Positions 51,704 to 61,196 of a stretch of 64,000 bases of DNA are shown piece by piece. How positions within the stretch are numbered: position 1 is the stretch's first letter; each line of letters begins with the position of its first letter. Source of the stretch: Azospirillum humicireducens (GTDB lineage Bacteria > Pseudomonadota > Alphaproteobacteria > Azospirillales > Azospirillaceae); the NCBI RefSeq assembly GCF_001639105.2, contig NZ_CP015285.1:798501-862500 (forward strand), in the 5' to 3' direction. Made by a program: the position numbers and the translations under genes. The notes under the pieces are model-generated. The model was given only the letters and a program-made list of their open reading frames with translations, made no database searches and was not told where the DNA came from.

Positions 51704-52059
51704 CCGCTTCCATCCGCCGCGTCGCAACCCTGCTGCTGGTTTGGCTCGCCGCCGTCTTCGCCATCACCGAGCTGACCGGCTGGCTGTTCGCCTGGCCCCC
51801 GGTCTTCGGTGGGCTGCGCGTCGGTCCCATCGCCCTGTACGGACCCGGCCAGTTTCTCGGCTGGCGCGGGCTGCTGGCCCCTGGTCACCGCTGGATCGTC
51901 GATGGCGCCACCGTGGTGTCGGGCCTCTGCGCGCTGGCGCTGGGTGCCCGCGTCGTCCTCGACCTCCGGGGCACCCGCCGGCCGGGGTTCGGCGCCGGCC
52001 GCTGGGCCGACCGCGCCGCCGTGCGCCGCAGCGGCCTGCTGGGAGGGGAACGGCGATGA
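51700..52059 (+). CDS. Membrane part of the coupling protein (small two-TM protein)
   Basis: 119 aa with a GTG start that overlaps the relaxase stop. Two hydrophobic segments (LLLVWLAAVFAITELTGWLF near residues 10-30, and VVSGLCALALGARVVLDL) are separated by a periplasmic-type loop. In usual TraG/VirD4 proteins these helices are the N-terminus of the ATPase; here the next gene, overlapping by 4 bases, starts directly with the ATPase domain. The pair therefore looks like a split coupling protein. Confidence 0.7.
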   Translation: MTASIRRVATLLLVWLAAVFAITELTGWLFAWPPVFGGLRVGPIALYGPGQFLGWRGLLAPGHRWIVDGATVVSGLCALALGARVVLDLRGTRRPGFGAGRWADRAAVRRSGLLGGERR

Positions 52060-53519
52060 CCGACCGTTCCTCCGTCATTCTCGGCGCCTACGGCCGCGAC
52101 CTGCTGCACGAGCGCACCATGCAGCCGGTGCTGGTGATCGGCCCGACCGGTTCGGGCAAGACCACCACCACCGTGCATCCGACACTGCTCGCCGCCTGGG
52201 ACGAGAGCGCGGTGGTCTGGGACTTCAAGGGTTCGGTCACCGAGGACACCAGCCGCGCCCGCACCCGCTTCGGCGACGTCGTCGTGCTCGACCTCGCCCG
52301 CCGGGGCGGCCCCCGCTACAACCCGCTGATGGCGGTGCGGCCGGAGCCGTACCTCGTCCCCGACTGCCAGCACGCCGCCCGCGTCCTCACCGAGGGCGAG
52401 CAGGAGGGGCACTGGCGCAACGCCGCCTTCTCCTACCTCGCCGGCGTCTTCGTCTTCCTGCTCACCGCGGCGGCCGATTCCGAGAAGTCGTTGGCCGGGG
52501 CGCGCCGGCACATCCTGCTCGGCGACGACGGGTTGACGCTGATGCTGGCCGAGGGCATCCACCCGACCGCCCAGCGCGCCGCCCAGGAGCTGTGGGACAA
52601 GAGTCTGGCGCTTGCCGAGGAGCGCGGCAGCGGCGAGGGGAAGGGGCGGCCGGGCGGCGGCTCCACCCCGCCCGACAAGAGCCTGCACTACCGCAAGTCG
52701 GTCTACGTCACCGCATCGGTGCTGCTGGCCGAGTTCGAGGATTCCGTCCTGGAGGCGCAGACCGCCGCCAGCGACTTCTCGATATCCGACCTCGTGGCCG
52801 GCGAACGGCCGGTCACCCTCTACATCGTCGCCCGCCCGCTCGACGCCCGGCGGCTTCGCCGGGTGTTCAAGCTGATCCTGACGCAGATGGTGGACTTCCT
52901 CACCATCGACCGCGCTCTCGCCGACGACGGCCGGGCGCGGCGCTGGCGGCTGCTGGTGGTGCTCGACGAGTTCCTGCAGTTCCACCTCCGCGAGGCGGCG
53001 GAGTGGATCAAGTACGTCCGCGAATACGGCATCCGCCTGCTGCTGCTGGCGCAGAGCCTGTGGGAGGTGGAGGAGGAGTACGGCCGCGGCCTCACCGCCA
53101 ACTGCCGGCTGGTGGTCTTCCGCCCCAACTCGTCGGACGAGGCCGAGCGGATCAGCCGGATGGTCGGCGAGGCCATCGAGGAGGTGCCGACCCGCTCGAC
53201 CTCCAAGGAGCTGCTCGACCTCTTCCCCACCGTCAGCCGCGGCGTGCGGGTGGACCGCCGGCCGGTGATGCCGATGCATGAGGCGCTGGAGATGGGCGGG
53301 GACGACCTGATCGTCTTCGGCTACGGCAAGCCCATCCGCGCCGCCCGCCTGCACCCCTACGCCGATCCGCGCTGGCGCCCGCTCTACGGCCGCGCCGCGG
53401 CGGCCTGGAGTCCCAACCCCGACGCCAACCGCTGGTTCGGCGCCAATGGCCCGGCCCCCGAGAGTGGTGTGCCATCGGCCCCCCGGCGCCCCGGCAAACC
53501 CCCAAAGGTCTGGACATGA
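52056..53519 (+). CDS. traG: Type IV coupling ATPase, TraG/VirD4 family (no TM segment)
   Basis: 487 aa. Walker A is VIGPTGSGKTTTTVHPTL (Lys35), Walker B is LLVVLDEFLQFH, and IRLLLLAQSLWEVEEEYG and LTANCRLVVFRPNS match the later coupling-protein motifs. It delivers the relaxase-DNA complex to the secretion channel. The N-terminal membrane anchor is missing from this protein and is supplied by the gene before. The next gene starts 4 bases before its stop. Confidence 0.92.
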   Translation: MTDRSSVILGAYGRDLLHERTMQPVLVIGPTGSGKTTTTVHPTLLAAWDESAVVWDFKGSVTEDTSRARTRFGDVVVLDLARRGGPRYNPLMAVRPEPYLVPDCQHAARVLTEGEQEGHWRNAAFSYLAGVFVFLLTAAADSEKSLAGARRHILLGDDGLTLMLAEGIHPTAQRAAQELWDKSLALAEERGSGEGKGRPGGGSTPPDKSLHYRKSVYVTASVLLAEFEDSVLEAQTAASDFSISDLVAGERPVTLYIVARPLDARRLRRVFKLILTQMVDFLTIDRALADDGRARRWRLLVVLDEFLQFHLREAAEWIKYVREYGIRLLLLAQSLWEVEEEYGRGLTANCRLVVFRPNSSDEAERISRMVGEAIEEVPTRSTSKELLDLFPTVSRGVRVDRRPVMPMHEALEMGGDDLIVFGYGKPIRAARLHPYADPRWRPLYGRAAAAWSPNPDANRWFGANGPAPESGVPSAPRRPGKPPKVWT

Positions 53520-53887
53520 CGGACACCCCCGATCCCACCGCCACCCGCCCGGTCTCCGCCCGCGTGCCGGTGCCACTGGCCGATCAGATCGCCCTGGTCC
53601 AGGCCCGTCAGGGGCTGCGCACGCTGAGCGACGCGGTGATCCATGTGCTCGACAAGGGGCTGGACGCCATCGCCAACGAGCGGGCGAAGACCGAGCGGCT
53701 GGAGGCCACCGTCGCCCGCATCGACGACCTGCTGATCACCGTGGTCGCGGTCCTCAACCTCGTGCATGACCTCGACCCGGCGGATGTGGCCGCGACCAAG
53801 GCGGCGATCCTGGAACAGCTCGGCCATCCCCGGCGCACGGTGCCCAGCGTGCGCGACGGCTTCCACCCGAAGGAGGCCGGGGCATGA
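53516..53887 (+). CDS. Hypothetical protein with ribbon-helix-helix-like start
   Basis: 123 aa. SARVPVPLADQIALVQARQGLRTLSDAVIHVLDKGLDAI suggests a CopG-like fold, followed by a helical segment (KTERLEATVARIDDLLITVVAVLNLVHDLDP). Position between the coupling ATPase and trbB matches the CopG-type genes seen in other trb operons. It may regulate transfer or assist at oriT. It overlaps both neighbours by 4 bases. Confidence 0.75.
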   Translation: MTDTPDPTATRPVSARVPVPLADQIALVQARQGLRTLSDAVIHVLDKGLDAIANERAKTERLEATVARIDDLLITVVAVLNLVHDLDPADVAATKAAILEQLGHPRRTVPSVRDGFHPKEAGA

Positions 53888-54921
53888 CCGAGTTGGTGGT
53901 CATCGACGAGCCGGCGCGGCGCGAGATGCTGCTGCTGGCCCTGCGCCGGCTGATGGACGGGCTGTTCGGCGACCTGCTCTCCCGTGAGGACGTCGCCAAC
54001 GTCCTGGTGCTGCCGCCGTTGCGCGGTCAGGGCACCTGCCGGGTTCTGGTCAAGAACGGCCCGTCGCCGGAGTTCGTGCGCGAGGCCGACCCCGATCAGG
54101 TGCGCCGCTTCCTCGCCTACGTCGCCGGCTTCCAGCGCAAGGAGCTGCGCCGCGACCGCCCGACCCTCGACGTCACCCTGCCGGAGACCGGCGAGCGCAT
54201 TCACGCCGACATCGAGCCGGTCACCACCGGCCCGGCCTGCTCGATCCGCAAGCCCTACCGCGGCCGCATCACGCTCGACGACTGGGTGCTCTCCGGCGCC
54301 GCGACAACACTCCAGGCGCGGCTTATCCGCCGGCTGATCGACGGGCGCCGCACCGTGGTGATCGCCGGCGACGTGGACACCGGCAAGACGACGCTGCTGC
54401 GCGCCTGCCTGGAGGAACCGGCCTTCCGGGAGGGCCTGCCGGCGGTGCTCCAGGACCCCTACGAGTTCGAGCCGCCGTGCCCGCACGCCTACGCCATGAT
54501 CGCTGACCCGTGGGCCGATCCGCCGGTCACCCTGGAGACGCTGGTCGCCAACGCGCTGCGCGTGCCGATGACGCACCTGGTGCTCGGCGAGGTGCGCCGG
54601 GCCGAGGCGCGGCAGATGGTGGTCGGCTGGACCACCGGGCATCCGGGGCTGTGCACCGTGCACGCCGGCTCCGCCTGGGACGCGCTCGACCGCATCGCCC
54701 AGATGGTCGGCCTCGGTGGCGTCGCCATGGACGCCCTGCAGATGCGCTGGATCGCCAAGGCGGTGCACGCGGTGGTGCACCTCGCCCGTGACCGCACGGG
54801 CAAGCGCTTCGTCAACGAGATCGTCCGGGTCGAGCGCTTCGACCCGGACCGGGGGTTCGTCCTCCGCCCGCTGGGGGCGAGGGAGTTTGACGGTGGAGGT
54901 GATGATGCGGAGCAACGGTAA
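53884..54921 (+). CDS. trbB: Conjugal transfer ATPase TrbB (VirB11 type)
   Basis: 345 aa hexameric traffic ATPase of the type IV secretion system. Walker A is VIAGDVDTGKTTLLRAC (Lys168), then LQDPYEFEPPCPHA (Asp box), HLVLGEVRRAEARQMVVGWTTGHPG (Walker B and His box; abbreviated) and AGSAWDALDRIAQM. The N-terminal domain contains VLPPLRGQGTCRVLVKNG. Start ATG 53884 overlaps the previous stop. Confidence 0.95.
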   Translation: MTELVVIDEPARREMLLLALRRLMDGLFGDLLSREDVANVLVLPPLRGQGTCRVLVKNGPSPEFVREADPDQVRRFLAYVAGFQRKELRRDRPTLDVTLPETGERIHADIEPVTTGPACSIRKPYRGRITLDDWVLSGAATTLQARLIRRLIDGRRTVVIAGDVDTGKTTLLRACLEEPAFREGLPAVLQDPYEFEPPCPHAYAMIADPWADPPVTLETLVANALRVPMTHLVLGEVRRAEARQMVVGWTTGHPGLCTVHAGSAWDALDRIAQMVGLGGVAMDALQMRWIAKAVHAVVHLARDRTGKRFVNEIVRVERFDPDRGFVLRPLGAREFDGGGDDAEQR

Positions 54922-55195
54922 CGCGCGCCGGGGAGTGGCCTTGGCGCTGGTGCTGGCGTGGACGGCGCAGCCGGCGCGCGCCCAAGTGATCGCCAATCTC
55001 GGCGCGGAACTGCTGTCCTGGCAGGCGGTGTTCGACACCAACTTCGTGCCAATCGCCGTCACCGCCGGGCTGCTGCTGGCGCTGGTGGCGGCGATGTTCT
55101 CCCGCATCGCCGGGGTGGTGGTCTTCGTCTTCACCGTGGCCGGTGCCGCCGCCTACGGTGCCCGCGACGCCATCATCGCGCTGGCGGGGGGCTGA
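54902..55195 (+). CDS. trbC: Conjugative pilin TrbC (VirB2 type)
   Basis: 97 aa. A signal peptide (cleavage after ARA near residue 27) precedes two hydrophobic helices (VPIAVTAGLLLALVAAMFSRIAGVVVFVFTVAGAAAYGA region), the usual pro-pilin layout. It forms the pilus. Tandem ATGs at 54902 and 54905 or a GTG at 54899 could start it. The gene overlaps the end of trbB by about 20 bases. Confidence 0.88.
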   Translation: MMRSNGNARRGVALALVLAWTAQPARAQVIANLGAELLSWQAVFDTNFVPIAVTAGLLLALVAAMFSRIAGVVVFVFTVAGAAAYGARDAIIALAGG

Positions 55196-55198
55196 GTC

Positions 55199-55531
55199 GT
55201 GGAGACCCCGCTGCCGCCGCCGTCGGTCCCCGATGGCTGGGAGAAGCCGGTGCGCCGCACCTCGGTGCGGCCGACCAAGATGCCGCTCGGCGTGCCGATG
55301 GAACTGCTGGCCATCGCCGTCTGGCTGGCCGCGGAGCTGTGGCTGGCGCTCAGCGCCATCCCGCAGGCGGTGGCGGGGTTCCTGCTCGTCTTCCTGACGG
55401 CGCGCTACCTGACGCGCCGCGATCCCTGGTGGCTGGAGATCGTCCGCCAGAACGCCTCGGCCTGGCTGCTGCGGGCGTTGCGCACCCGCGGCCGCTCGCT
55501 ATCCCTCTCCTCCTACCGCGCCCCGAGGTGA
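55199..55531 (+). CDS. trbD: Conjugal transfer protein TrbD (VirB3 type)
   Basis: 110 aa with a GTG start 3 bases after trbC. One or two close hydrophobic segments (MELLAIAVWLAAELWLALSA and IPQAVAGFLLVFLTARYL) sit in the middle, with a basic tail, as in VirB3/TrbD, which anchors the TrbE ATPase to the inner membrane. Followed after 3 bases by trbE. Confidence 0.88.
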   Translation: METPLPPPSVPDGWEKPVRRTSVRPTKMPLGVPMELLAIAVWLAAELWLALSAIPQAVAGFLLVFLTARYLTRRDPWWLEIVRQNASAWLLRALRTRGRSLSLSSYRAPR

Positions 55532-55534
55532 GGC

Positions 55535-58006
55535 ATGCTCGACCTGACCGCCTTCGACGACGGCTTCGATTCCCTGTCCCGGCACCTGCCGTGGGATTGC
55601 TTCGTCTGGCCCGGCGTGGTGCTGCTGGAGGAAGATGGCGCGCTGATGGCCGTCGTCGAGTACGGCGGACGCGACCAGGACGGTCAGGACCCGGCCGAGC
55701 GGATGCAGACGGCGCTGGCCGCCGGCAACGTGCTGTTCCCCTTCACCGGCGGCTGGACCTTCCATTTCGAGATGCAGCGGCGCGAGGTCGGTGGTTATCC
55801 GCGCTCCACCGGAACGCACCCGGTGTCCGAGCTGATTGATCGGGAGCGGCGTGACCGCCTCGACGACACCGGCCGGCAGCTTCGCACCCGCACCTTCGTG
55901 GCGATCACGTATACGCCGTCCCGGCCGACGACCCGCACCGTGGCGTCCTGGTTCACCCGCAACCCACCCGAACGCGTCAAGCCCGACGTCATGCGCGACC
56001 ACGTCGAGCCCTTCCGCCAGCTCGTGCTCCAGTTCGCCTCCCTGCTCGGCCGCGCCGTCGGCTGGGCTAGGATGCTGGACGACGACGGAGTGCAGACCTT
56101 GCTGCACAACTGTGTCTCGCCCTTCTACCAGCGCCACGTCACCGCCCCCGACATTCCGGGGTTTCCGATCAAGGCCAACCTCGTGGACGTCGGCTTCAAG
56201 CCCGGCTCGTTCCCGGCCTGGAGCAACGGCGGGGCCGAGTGGCCGGTCCGCATGATCGGCATCGGCGGCTATCCCAAAGTCAGCCATCCCGGCCTGCTCA
56301 ACGTGCTGGACAAGCTGCCGTTCGAGTTCCGCTGGTCGGTGCGCTTCGAGGCGATGGACCACGTCCAGGCCCGCGGCGTCTTCGCCGCCCTCTGGCGCAA
56401 GCACGACGACACCTCCTACGACTGGCGCTCCGTTCTGCTGCGCGCCGTCGGCGGCTACGCCGCCCTGCGCCACGACCCGGTCGGCGTGATGGAGGCGCTG
56501 GAGGCCGAGGCCGCACGCCTGGAAGCCGAACAGGCCGGCACCAGCTCGGGCTGGATGACGCCGACCGCCGTGCTGTGGGGCCGCTCGGTGGAGGAGGTGG
56601 AGGAACGCCGCGACGAGCTGGTCAAGGCGCTGCGCACGCTGGGCTTCACCGTCATCGAGGAGACCTGGGGGGCCGAGCGCGCGTGGTACGGCACGCTGCC
56701 CGGCCATGTGCGGCCCAACCCGCGCAAGGTGCCGCTGACCCAGGTCCAACTCGCCGACTTCCTCATCCTCTCCTCCGCCTGGGGCGGACCCGAGCGCAAC
56801 CCGCACCTCAAGTGCGATCCGCTGATGCAGTTGGAAGCCGAGGGCGGCACCCCGCTGATGCTCGACATCCACCAGGGGCAGGACGGGGCGGCGCTGGTGA
56901 TCGGCCCGCCGCGCACCGGGAAATCCACCGTGCTCGCCTTCATGGGCCATCAGTTCCTCGCCCGCGTCCCAAATGGACGCGTGGTGTGGATCGACGTGGA
57001 CGCCACCGAGAGCACGTCGCTGGTGGCGACCTGGGCGGCCGGCGGCGAGTTCCTCTCCATGGGCTCCGGCGACGGGGCGCTCGGCGACCTCGCCTTGCAG
57101 CCGCTGGCCGACGTCGACACCCCCAACGGCTTCGCCTGGGGCCACGGCTTCGTCATGGATCTGCTGCGCCTCCAGGGCGTGCTGGCGCCGGGCAACCTGT
57201 CGGCGGCCGAAGCCGGCGACGTGGTGGACGCCGCCCTGCACCTGCTGGCCGTCTCACCGCCGGCCGAACGCACGCTGTCGCACCTCGCCCATCTGGTGCA
57301 GGACAACATCGTCCGCATCGCGCTGGAGCCCTACTGCCGCGGCGGCCCCTACGGCGACCTCGTCGATGCGGCGGAGGATCGCTTTCTCGGCTCCGCTTGG
57401 ACCACGGTGGACATCGGCGCGCTGATCGACCGCGGCCCCGGTGCCGCCCCGGTGATCAGGGCGCTGTTCCGCCGCTTCTACCGGCTGTTCGAGGACGGCC
57501 GGCCGACCCTGTTCCTGGTGGACGAGGCGTTCAAGGCGCTCAAGCACCAGCCGGCCGAGTTGGACGAGCTGCGCCGGCGCGGCCCGAAGAAGAACGTGGC
57601 CCTCGTGCTGGCCACCCACCAGCTCGACGACATCGAGGGCTCGGCCATCGCGGCGATGCTGAAGACCATCCAGGTCCTGGTGCTGCTGGCCGACCCCAAC
57701 GCCGCCAAGCGGAGCATTCTGCGCGACTGGGGACTGAACGCCACCCAGGCCGGGCAGGTCGCCCGCGCCATGCCGCGCCGCGACGTCTTCTTCAAGACGC
57801 CCGAGGGCAGCCGGCTCGGCCAGCTCACCCTTGATCCTGCCGCATTGGCCGTCTGTGGCTGCGGCGGGGCGGCCCACAAGCGCCGGGCCTTCGAACTGAG
57901 GACCGAGGCCGGGTCGCAGCGCTTCGCCGCGGAATGGCTGCGCCGTCACGGCTTGGCCGAGGCCGCCGACACCCTGGAGACGCTTCATGAAGGAGAAACC
58001 CCATGA
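55535..58006 (+). CDS. trbE: Conjugal transfer ATPase TrbE (VirB4 type)
   Basis: 823 aa, full length. N-terminal CagE/VirB4 domain (PFTGGWTFHFEMQRRE, FVAITYTPS), then the ATPase core with Walker A VIGPPRTGKSTVLAFMG (Lys463), Walker B TLFLVDEAFKAL and LVLATHQLDDI. Energises pilus assembly. Its stop overlaps the trbJ start by 4 bases. Confidence 0.95.
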   Translation: MLDLTAFDDGFDSLSRHLPWDCFVWPGVVLLEEDGALMAVVEYGGRDQDGQDPAERMQTALAAGNVLFPFTGGWTFHFEMQRREVGGYPRSTGTHPVSELIDRERRDRLDDTGRQLRTRTFVAITYTPSRPTTRTVASWFTRNPPERVKPDVMRDHVEPFRQLVLQFASLLGRAVGWARMLDDDGVQTLLHNCVSPFYQRHVTAPDIPGFPIKANLVDVGFKPGSFPAWSNGGAEWPVRMIGIGGYPKVSHPGLLNVLDKLPFEFRWSVRFEAMDHVQARGVFAALWRKHDDTSYDWRSVLLRAVGGYAALRHDPVGVMEALEAEAARLEAEQAGTSSGWMTPTAVLWGRSVEEVEERRDELVKALRTLGFTVIEETWGAERAWYGTLPGHVRPNPRKVPLTQVQLADFLILSSAWGGPERNPHLKCDPLMQLEAEGGTPLMLDIHQGQDGAALVIGPPRTGKSTVLAFMGHQFLARVPNGRVVWIDVDATESTSLVATWAAGGEFLSMGSGDGALGDLALQPLADVDTPNGFAWGHGFVMDLLRLQGVLAPGNLSAAEAGDVVDAALHLLAVSPPAERTLSHLAHLVQDNIVRIALEPYCRGGPYGDLVDAAEDRFLGSAWTTVDIGALIDRGPGAAPVIRALFRRFYRLFEDGRPTLFLVDEAFKALKHQPAELDELRRRGPKKNVALVLATHQLDDIEGSAIAAMLKTIQVLVLLADPNAAKRSILRDWGLNATQAGQVARAMPRRDVFFKTPEGSRLGQLTLDPAALAVCGCGGAAHKRRAFELRTEAGSQRFAAEWLRRHGLAEAADTLETLHEGETP

Positions 58007-58908
58007 GGACCCGCACCCTGCGCGCCGCCACGGCGGCGCTCGCCCTCACGGTCGGCCTGACCGCCGGCCCGCCCCCGGCCCACGCCTTCCTGGGCGGGCT
58101 GCTCAACAGCTTCTTCGGCGGTGGTGGCGGAGGAGGCTGCTTCTCCGAGGAGGGCGATGGGCTGTTCGGCACCGCGCTTTCGGTCGTCGCCGGTTACGTC
58201 ACCGGCGGAGCTGCCGGAGCCGCCATGGGGGCCGCATCCGGCGTGACGGGGAGCGGCGGCTCCCAGGCGCCCGGCTGCCCGATCGTGGAGAGCCGGCCGC
58301 GCATCGTCGAGGACATGGTGCAGCGCCAGGAAGTCGAGATCATCGCCCAGACCGCGCACATGCTCACCCAGATCGACAACATGATCCGCATGCGCCGCCT
58401 CTCGGATCTCGACACCCGCGTCGACGTGGCCGTCCGGCTTGGCGACGCCCGCCGCGCGGCCGGTCTGGTGGACCGGGTGCTGTGGAGCCTGGACGGCGTC
58501 GGCCAGCAGTTCGCCGACCTCTACCCCGATGCCTTGCCCGAGGGGATGAGCGCCGCGGCGCTGGCGGAGCATCAGGCCGAACAGGCGCGTCTCGCCCGGG
58601 ACGCCAGCCGGGCGAGCAAGCTGGTCTCGGCCGACGTGATGACCGGGATCGAGGACTACCCGGCCCGCGCCCGGGTGCTGATGGCGGCGCTGAAGGCGTG
58701 CGACGGCCAGACCTGCGCCATCGACGCCGGCACCCAGGCGACGCTGCTGAACGCCGAGGTCGCCGGCCAGCTCCTGATGATGCAGGCGGCCCACCATCGG
58801 GCGGCGGAAGCCCAGCTCGACTACGAGCAGGCCGCCGTCGAGCGCGCCCGCCAGCACACCCGCATCAACTGGCAGGGCCTCGACACCTACGGCGCACCGG
58901 GGAGCTGA
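58003..58908 (+). CDS. trbJ: P-type conjugative transfer protein TrbJ (VirB5 type)
   Basis: 301 aa. Signal peptide (cleavage near AHAF, residue ~27), then a glycine-rich stretch (FGGGGGGGCFSEEG) and long helices with MVQRQEVEIIAQTAHMLTQIDNMIRM, the pattern of TrbJ/VirB5 pilus-tip proteins. Cysteines in KACDGQTCAID may form a disulphide. Position between trbE and trbL supports the call. Confidence 0.88.
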   Translation: MRTRTLRAATAALALTVGLTAGPPPAHAFLGGLLNSFFGGGGGGGCFSEEGDGLFGTALSVVAGYVTGGAAGAAMGAASGVTGSGGSQAPGCPIVESRPRIVEDMVQRQEVEIIAQTAHMLTQIDNMIRMRRLSDLDTRVDVAVRLGDARRAAGLVDRVLWSLDGVGQQFADLYPDALPEGMSAAALAEHQAEQARLARDASRASKLVSADVMTGIEDYPARARVLMAALKACDGQTCAIDAGTQATLLNAEVAGQLLMMQAAHHRAAEAQLDYEQAAVERARQHTRINWQGLDTYGAPGS

Positions 58909-58911
58909 GCC

Positions 58912-59106
58912 ATGGGCATCCGGCACATTCTCCTCGCCCTCGGCGCCATGCTGTTCGTCAGCGTCATCGGCGCCGTGGCCCTGGTCCTCTACGTCCGCTC
59001 CGACACGGGAGCTTCGGCCCTGGAACGGCTGGAGCGCAGCAACCCGGCCTGGGAGGGCATCGGCCGGTATGAGCGGCCGGTTCCGGCCCGCTCTGTACAG
59101 GAGTGA
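58912..59106 (+). CDS. Small membrane protein in the trbK position
   Basis: 64 aa with one hydrophobic helix (HILLALGAMLFVSVIGAVALVLYV). In RP4 and Ti-type operons the gene at this place is trbK, an entry-exclusion factor. RP4 TrbK is a lipoprotein; this protein has no lipobox Cys, so only position and size support the relation. Confidence 0.6.
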   Translation: MGIRHILLALGAMLFVSVIGAVALVLYVRSDTGASALERLERSNPAWEGIGRYERPVPARSVQE

Positions 59107-59112
59107 CCGGCC

Positions 59113-60429
59113 ATGGACGTCAGCGCCCTGTCGGTCGTCCTGCATCAGCTCACCGCCGCCGTGGTCACCGGCCTTGGCCTGCTCGGGCCGGACGTGCAGA
59201 CCGCTTTGCGCCTGCTGATGATGCTGTCCTACACGCTGGCGCTGCTGCTCTGGCTGTTCGAGGGCAAGGCGGCGGTGCACGGCCCCTTCCTGCGCATGCT
59301 GCTGAAGTTTGCCGCCGTCGGCGCGCTGGTCGAGTGGTTCCCCGCCGGCTCGGCGGCGCTGATGCAGGCCGCCGCCCAGCAGGGGCTCAACCTCGTGCCG
59401 GGCGGCGGCTTCGCCCTCGACGATCCCGGCTACATCGCCCACCTCGGCATCCAGGCGGTCATCCCGCTGATGCAGCGCGTCAAGGAGATGCTCGGGCCGG
59501 TCGATTTCTTCCTGAACTTCGTCGAGATCGTCATCTTCCTGCTGGCCGCCCTGGTCGTGATCGTCAGCTTCTGCGTCCTGGCGATCCAGGTCTTTCTCGC
59601 CTTTCTGGAATACCGGCTGCTGTCGCTGGCCGCCTACCTCGCCATCCCCTTCGCCTTGCTCGGTCCCACCAGCTTCGTGGCCGAGCGCGCCATTGGCTAC
59701 ATCGCGGCCACCGCGCTCAAGCTGCTCGTGCTCGGCTGCATCATCGCGATGTGCAGCGCCACCCTGTTGGCGCTGACCTTCCAGGGCACCCCGACCCTGG
59801 CCCAGGCCTTCGGCGTGGCGGTGCTGGCGGCAGCGATCTTCGTGCTCGCCATCAAGGCGCCGCGCGCCGCCGCCGGCCTGGTGAACGGCGGCCCGGTGAT
59901 GGACGGCGTGACGGCGCTGGCCGCGCTGTGGACCGCCGGCTGGCTCGGCATGCGCACCATGGCGGGTGCGGCGGCCGCCACCACCGGGGCACCCGGCAGC
60001 CTCGCCGTCGGCGCCTCGGCATTGTGGAGCGGCCTTCGTCATGTGACGACGGGTGCAACCGCGTCTGTCGGCAGCACCGGCGGCAGTGCTGGTGGCGGGA
60101 CCGGCGGTGATTCCACCGGCACCTCGGCCGGGCGCCGTTACCCGGCCGGCCGCTTCGGCGGTTCCCGGGCTTCGGCCCCGCGCGGCAGCGGCTGGGACAA
60201 GCCGATGACCGATGCCCAGCGCGGCGAACTCGACCGCCTCGCCGCCGGCCGCACCGTCGATCCCAATCTCACCCGCGGGCAGGCCAGCCGCCTGATCGAG
60301 CAATGGGGCGGCGAAGAGTCGTGGTTGCGCCGCACCGCCTCCAACGCCACCGAACGGCCGCAGGACCCGCCGGGCCAGTCGCCCGGAACGGATCGCCGCG
60401 CCGACGACAAGGAGATCGACCCGTCATGA
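59113..60429 (+). CDS. trbL: P-type conjugative transfer protein TrbL (VirB6 type)
   Basis: 438 aa polytopic inner-membrane protein. Six or more hydrophobic segments (for example LLMMLSYTLALLLWLF and IVIFLLAALVVIVSFCVLAIQVFLAFLEYRLLS, abbreviated) precede a soluble C-terminal part rich in Gly/Ala/Thr and then Arg/Pro. The QVFLAFLEYRLLSLAAYLAIPFALLG region is the signature of TrbL. Forms the inner-membrane channel. Overlaps trbF by 4 bases. Confidence 0.93.
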   Translation: MDVSALSVVLHQLTAAVVTGLGLLGPDVQTALRLLMMLSYTLALLLWLFEGKAAVHGPFLRMLLKFAAVGALVEWFPAGSAALMQAAAQQGLNLVPGGGFALDDPGYIAHLGIQAVIPLMQRVKEMLGPVDFFLNFVEIVIFLLAALVVIVSFCVLAIQVFLAFLEYRLLSLAAYLAIPFALLGPTSFVAERAIGYIAATALKLLVLGCIIAMCSATLLALTFQGTPTLAQAFGVAVLAAAIFVLAIKAPRAAAGLVNGGPVMDGVTALAALWTAGWLGMRTMAGAAAATTGAPGSLAVGASALWSGLRHVTTGATASVGSTGGSAGGGTGGDSTGTSAGRRYPAGRFGGSRASAPRGSGWDKPMTDAQRGELDRLAAGRTVDPNLTRGQASRLIEQWGGEESWLRRTASNATERPQDPPGQSPGTDRRADDKEIDPS

Positions 60430-61196
60430 AGGAGCGCGTCGTCAACGTCTACGACCCGCCACCGGCGGCCGTGCCCGACAGCGCCAAGTACCTCGCTGCC
60501 ATGACCTATCGCGCCAGTCGCGAAGCCAAGGCTCTGCGGCTGAAACGCTGGACCTTCGCCCTGGCGGTGCTCGGCCTGTCCTGGGGCACGCTGATGACCT
60601 GGGACAACCTGCGCATCGCCGGCAAGCTGGTGGAGATCGCCCGGTACAAGCCGGTCTACCGCGTCGAGCAGGAGATGGACGGCCACCAACGCCTCGTGCT
60701 GCTGGACAACACCATCACCGTGAGCAAGGGCGCGCGGATCAACGCCGTCCAGTGGTTCGTGCGCTGGCAGCGGCAGATCGGCACCGACCCGGTGATGCGC
60801 GCCAGGGACCGCGCCGCCGCCCGCGCCCGGCTGACCGGCGGCGCCGAGCGCAAGTGGGACGCCCTGCTGGCGGCGGACCTTGACCCGGCCGAGGGCTGGA
60901 CCCGCGACGTCGCCGACATCCGCGTCCAGGAGCGCGAGGCCGACCCGAAGACCGGCGCTACCGCTTTCTATGTGGTGTGGACGGAGACGGTGTACCGGGA
61001 CTTCAAGCCGCGCTCGAAGACCCTGATGAGCGCCGCCGTTGTCACCGTGGACGGTCCCTCGCGCGACGGCGCGCTCGACGGCGTGTCGATCTCCGGCTTC
61101 TCCGAGCCCAGCGGCACGCCGCTGAAGGCCGAGACGAAGGAACCGGCCAAAGCCCACCCCATCCCCCAATCCGAGACGATGGAGCCCCAGCCATGA
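60426..61196 (+). CDS. trbF: Conjugal transfer protein TrbF (VirB8 type)
   Basis: 256 aa. A short cytoplasmic N-terminus, one TM helix (WTFALAVLGLSWGTLMTWDN near residues 40-58), and a periplasmic NTF2-like domain with VQWFVRWQRQIGTDPVMR and a WTETVYRDF strand. Links the inner-membrane complex to TrbG and TrbI. The C-terminal tail is Pro/Lys-rich. Overlaps both neighbours by 4 bases. Confidence 0.92.
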   Translation: MKERVVNVYDPPPAAVPDSAKYLAAMTYRASREAKALRLKRWTFALAVLGLSWGTLMTWDNLRIAGKLVEIARYKPVYRVEQEMDGHQRLVLLDNTITVSKGARINAVQWFVRWQRQIGTDPVMRARDRAAARARLTGGAERKWDALLAADLDPAEGWTRDVADIRVQEREADPKTGATAFYVVWTETVYRDFKPRSKTLMSAAVVTVDGPSRDGALDGVSISGFSEPSGTPLKAETKEPAKAHPIPQSETMEPQP

